Source of the DNA: Heliocidaris erythrogramma
Taxonomy: Eukaryota > Echinodermata > Echinoidea > Camarodonta > Echinometridae
Direction of reading: 5' to 3'
Assembly (NCBI GenBank): GCA_025617745.1
Contig: CM046870.1
Location: 10,964,410 to 11,028,409 of the forward strand
Length of the DNA stretch: 64,000 bases
Shown here: positions 60,429 through 64,000 of the stretch, in pieces
Layout: each line of letters begins with the position of its first letter
Numbering within the stretch: the first letter of the stretch is position 1
Made by a program: the position numbers and the translations under genes
The notes under the pieces: generated by a model
The model's input: only the letters and a program-made list of their open reading frames with translations
What the model was told of the DNA's origin: nothing
Database searches by the model: none

Positions 60429-61619
60429 CACCTCGCTGCCCATTTTAGGTGGTAGTTGCCCGAATATCGGAACGTTAAAAAAAAAAATCCTCGGGGGGGG
60501 GGTTGTCTCTAGTATATACCTTAAACTCCGATTCAGTGTAAGTCTCACACTGAATCATAACTGAATGGATTTTTCACAATCTCACACTGTGTGATTGGTG
60601 TAAAATAAAAATCCATTCTGTTCTTTCCAGAATTGTTGATTGGGCTATATGATGACATAAATGGTACCCCGGTGTACCAAATAAAAATCGGCCATTTTGT
60701 TGAATTATTTAATTTTTTTTTAGGGCTGTACCCTGGGTTACCAAAAAGTGGGAAATTATTTTGGTGTGATTTTTTCAACATTCAATTGTGTCCAATGTTC
60801 TTGTAAAAAATCCTATAAGTCATGTATTTTTATCAAATTCATTGTTGTGGTGAGTAATTATTCTATTGGTTTCTATTTCTTCGATTTGAAAGAGGGCTTG
60901 GGCCAGCAGGGTCATAATATTAAACACCATCAGCCTGCTCTTTGTCTCCCCTGTCACTCGCCTTCCTAAAAAACGCTACCATGTACACAGATCAGCGGCC
61001 TGCTTGTCCCAAAACTTCTGTATTGCAAGATATCGTGCTCTTTCAACTTTCTCGGTCCTTGAAATCTTCCGTCTTTTACGTCCTTTCCCTTACAGTAAAT
61101 TTCCGTATCCACCATCACCTTCCACCATTGTCTAAGTTTGAAAGTTTGACAGCTAAAATACAGTAATGATGATGTGATGTTTTTTAAGAAGAAGTGAAAT
61201 AAAATCAAGTTCTAAAGCCGCGGGAGCTAGCTTATAGCCACTGCGCTTGTGAGGGCTAGCTTGCTAGCGCTAGCACGAGCAGCAGTACAGTGCATGCATG
61301 CACACCATGCATAATAACACTGCACTGTTAACATGCATGGAGAATGACTACGTACACGCACTGCATCTCTGGGGTTGTACTCTAGTGGACGTGAGATGGC
61401 GCTACACAACGTGGTACCCCGGGGTACAACGCTACCCCGGGGTACCGCGTGGTGCATCATATACCAAAGCAATCCCGTTATGCGTATATATTGTATTGTA
61501 TTGTTTTGCTTTACACCATTGATATACTTTGTTCATAAACATCGCATAAGGCTTGGCATAAGTGATAAATGCATGTTAACAAACGATAAGGTAAATCGTT
61601 GATTTTTGTATACAAAATA

Positions 61620-61798
61620 CAGGCGCCGCGGAACGTCGTGGAAAGTGGAGGGGCTTAGTGGGGGGGGGGGGGGGGGGGGGGGGGAGGGAGGGCTGCGTGT
61701 ATACCACATTTTTGCACTGCCATACGTTTGTACGTGTTTACTGAAAAAAGTGGGGGCTGTAACCAGCCCCCCCCCCCCCCCCGGTTCCGCGGTCCCTG
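61620..61798. mobile_element. GC-rich MITE with G/C tracts, copy 2 (5-bp TSD)
   Basis: Same family as 15766-15931, flanked by AAATA on both sides. The shared core includes GGAAAGTGGAGGGGCTTAG and a TTTGCACTGCC segment. Confidence 0.7.
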
Positions 61799-62509
61799 AA
61801 ATAATGATAAAGATGTGTAAAATGGATTATTTTATGGTTTTCTTATAATCTAAATGATAAATACATTATAAAAATGATTTGAATAACCTGGTCGATAGAT
61901 AGATAGATAAATAAATACATAGATAGATAAACAGATATTTATGTGGTTTAATAATTAAATACAACATCAATGCGGCTAAGCCAAATTGCGATGAACGTAC
62001 AATGTATATCAATTGGTAATCATTAGCAGTTTTAAAAATATATTATTTCAACGAGCAGTATTTTGTATTATACTTTTTTGTTTCATATAAACCATAAGCT
62101 AATATGACGTTTCATTCGATGGACCTAGATAATTATTGATTCGATTAATATTTAAATTGTATAATGTGTGAAATGAATTTACTTTATTGAATTTAATTGA
62201 ATTTACTTTATTAAACACCATTGACATACACTATGTTCATCATTTTTGTTTCAACAAGAAAACGAGAAAGAAAGGATATTAACAACTTATATAGATTTCA
62301 AATAACAAAATATGTAAACATATCAGTGTATGTTAATAATATTTGATTTTTCAAAACTGCGTTCTACATTGTCCCTGTCACGTGACATACAGAAAAAAAA
62401 AGAATATAATCCCTTGTAGAAAATTAGAAACAAAGATATAAAATAATTTACGTATATACAAAATGCAGATATGAAGACAAAATAAGATTAATTAGATTGA
62501 AGAAATATT

Positions 62510-62731
62510 TTAAAATTTGGAAATTCTGAAGCGGCATACATTTCTTCGGAGTCGAAAACTTTCGATAAGATGATACTTTTCCTGTTTAATATCAGACTTA
62601 AATTTCCTGTATGTTCTTAATTTGGTCCCCTCCCCACTATTAATTCCGTACATCGCTGTGCAAATCTGTGGTAAATTGGTTTTGTGACACCGCAAAGATA
62701 TAGATATGAAAGCAATACATTTAATCAACAA
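62510..62731 (-). pseudogene. Degraded non-LTR retrotransposon 3' end
   Basis: The minus-strand frame has GEGTKLRTYRKFKSDIKQEK and RNVCRFRIS, resembling the C-terminal region after the RT of LINE-type ORF2 proteins in invertebrates. Short and isolated. Confidence 0.38.
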
Positions 62732-62809
62732 AGAATAGTCTGTATCATATGCGTATTTTTTTTTTACAAACTATAATTATGACATTTCATTCCATATTCT
62801 GGATTATAT

Positions 62810-64000
62810 GATTTCTCGTTCAAATTCGTAAGCTGGCCACACGAATTCATTTTATGTGCATTCAAATGCACCGATTCTGCCACCGTAGCTGTGTTTTATC
62901 ATTCAAATTTGTTTTTTAGCATTCGATTTCATAAAACTGTCATTCAAAAACATTTTGTTTGCATTCGAATTAAAACGTGTTTCGTCTTTGGAGAATTTTC
63001 ATTCAAATTAAAGCGAGATGATTCGCGATTACGTAATAACGCCTTCCGTGAATTCAAGTTCATTTCTTTGCATACAACTTCACACGCTTTGCAGACAAAA
63101 TAAACACGTTAATCATGTTAATCTCACCCAATCTTCATATAGATCCGCTAGCTTCGTTCCGTGCTTCGTTCCGTTCCATACGGTATAGTGAGCAACAAAC
63201 ATTTCACTTGCTCCCACTAGGGTTTTATACCCACTAAATCAACACTATTTAGCAACTGAACGATATATTTTTTTATACCTAGTCACATCACCGACATGTA
63301 GAATTAGCAAAGTGTGTGGTGTAGGACATTACATGCTGGGACATCGCTTTATTTTCATGTTTGTTTATTTGTTTATTTGTACATTTTTGGTTGTTGAAAA
63401 TTTATTCGGCGGTCACGATCTCTTTTGGGCCATTTATTTGTGTACATTATGTAGTCTTTCTACCACAGTCATAATCACAATCACCATCCTAAATCAACAC
63501 TATCCTAAATCAACACGTTATCATGTCTCTTTTTCGTGCCATATTGAAATTTTGTAATACCAAGAAATTATTTGAATCACCATCCTAATCGTGGGGGTGG
63601 GGGCATGTCCCCCTGTCCCCCCTGTCCCCCCGCCTGTTGATACCCATGACCCTCAGGTGGTATGCAAGAAATTATTTGAATCACCATCCTAATCGTGGGG
63701 GTGGGGGCATGTCCCCCTGTCCCCCCTGTCCCCCCGCCTGTTGATACCCATGACCCTCAGGTGGTATGCAAGGAGTTATTTCTCAAACACATCACCGGAT
63801 ATTGATAAAGAATAAAGCTCACTTTTGTTAGATGAGAAAAATGTGCATATACCATATGTTTGTAAAGATAGGCGAATTTGAATGAAAACTTTGTTTATGT
63901 TGAATGACCAGGTGTGAAATTGAATGCTCCGGACGTCCGCTTTGCCAGCGTTGACGAATTTGAATGCAAACTGCGCATTTGTAACCGGTTATTGAATGAT
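62810..64000. repeat. Dispersed CATTCAAAT motif arrays in inverted orientation
   Basis: CATTCAAA/CATTCGA words recur about every 20-60 bp in 62860-63010; the inverse (TTTGAATG, TTGAATG) recurs in 63870-64000. Suggests subterminal arrays of one element running off the window. Confidence 0.4.
63561..63768. repeat. Two perfect 104-bp tandem units
   Basis: CAAGAAATTATTTGAATCAC to GGTGGTATG repeats with a period of 104 bp, each with a CCCCCTGTCCCCC-rich core. Confidence 0.85.

Overview
The window reads as animal nuclear DNA, most likely from a marine deuterostome and probably an echinoderm such as a sea urchin. Genes are split into short exons with GT/AG junctions and separated by kilobases of intron. 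The non-coding DNA is dense with poly-G/poly-C tracts, (TA)n, (AAT)n and (GA)n microsatellites, tRNA-headed SINEs, terminal-inverted-repeat MITEs, Tc1-like palindromes and Penelope-like retroelements. The phylum is inferred from this repeat style and the gene families, not proven.

Three protein-coding genes are well supported, all on the minus strand. (1) 2403-7913: a five-exon fibrinogen-related (FBG-domain) protein of 309 aa. The five exons total 930 nt and keep one frame through every junction. (2) 25190-55437: a 14-exon, 824-aa type I membrane receptor built as signal peptide, YWTD-type (LDLR class B) propeller, one EGF, second YWTD propeller, one transmembrane helix, and a 149-residue tail rich in tyrosine motifs and carrying a PPPPY motif. 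Its exons total 2475 nt in frame. (3) 39214-40482: an intronless 422-aa RING/B-box/B-box/coiled-coil (TRIM-type) protein nested in the 13-kb tenth intron of the receptor gene, on the same strand.

Two weaker transcript candidates are listed: a plus-strand, apparently non-coding spliced transcript at about 13.05-16.1 kb, and an orphan plus-strand exon at 40816-41035.

Mobile DNA makes up much of the rest. Two Penelope-like elements (about 9.9-10.75 kb and 31.5-33.6 kb) encode GIY-YIG endonuclease domains. The second also carries part of the reverse transcriptase and has a near-identical head-to-head inverted copy of its 3' part. Both ends of that pair carry a textbook-like type I hammerhead ribozyme (31520-31569 minus, 33532-33581 plus), and the first element keeps a degenerate version. 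DNA-transposon derivatives with readable target-site duplications include a TTAA family (two copies 45 kb apart), an 8-bp-TSD poly-G family, a GC-rich family with 5-bp TSDs (two copies), an 8-bp-TSD MITE at 19 kb, a TTA-flanked MITE at 21.9 kb, and TA-flanked elements at 23.9, 33.8 and 50.0 kb.

The genes do not form an evident pathway. The FBG protein and the TRIM belong to families that are large in marine invertebrates and often linked to recognition and innate immunity; the receptor looks like a phosphotyrosine-docking surface receptor. Any functional link between them would be speculation.
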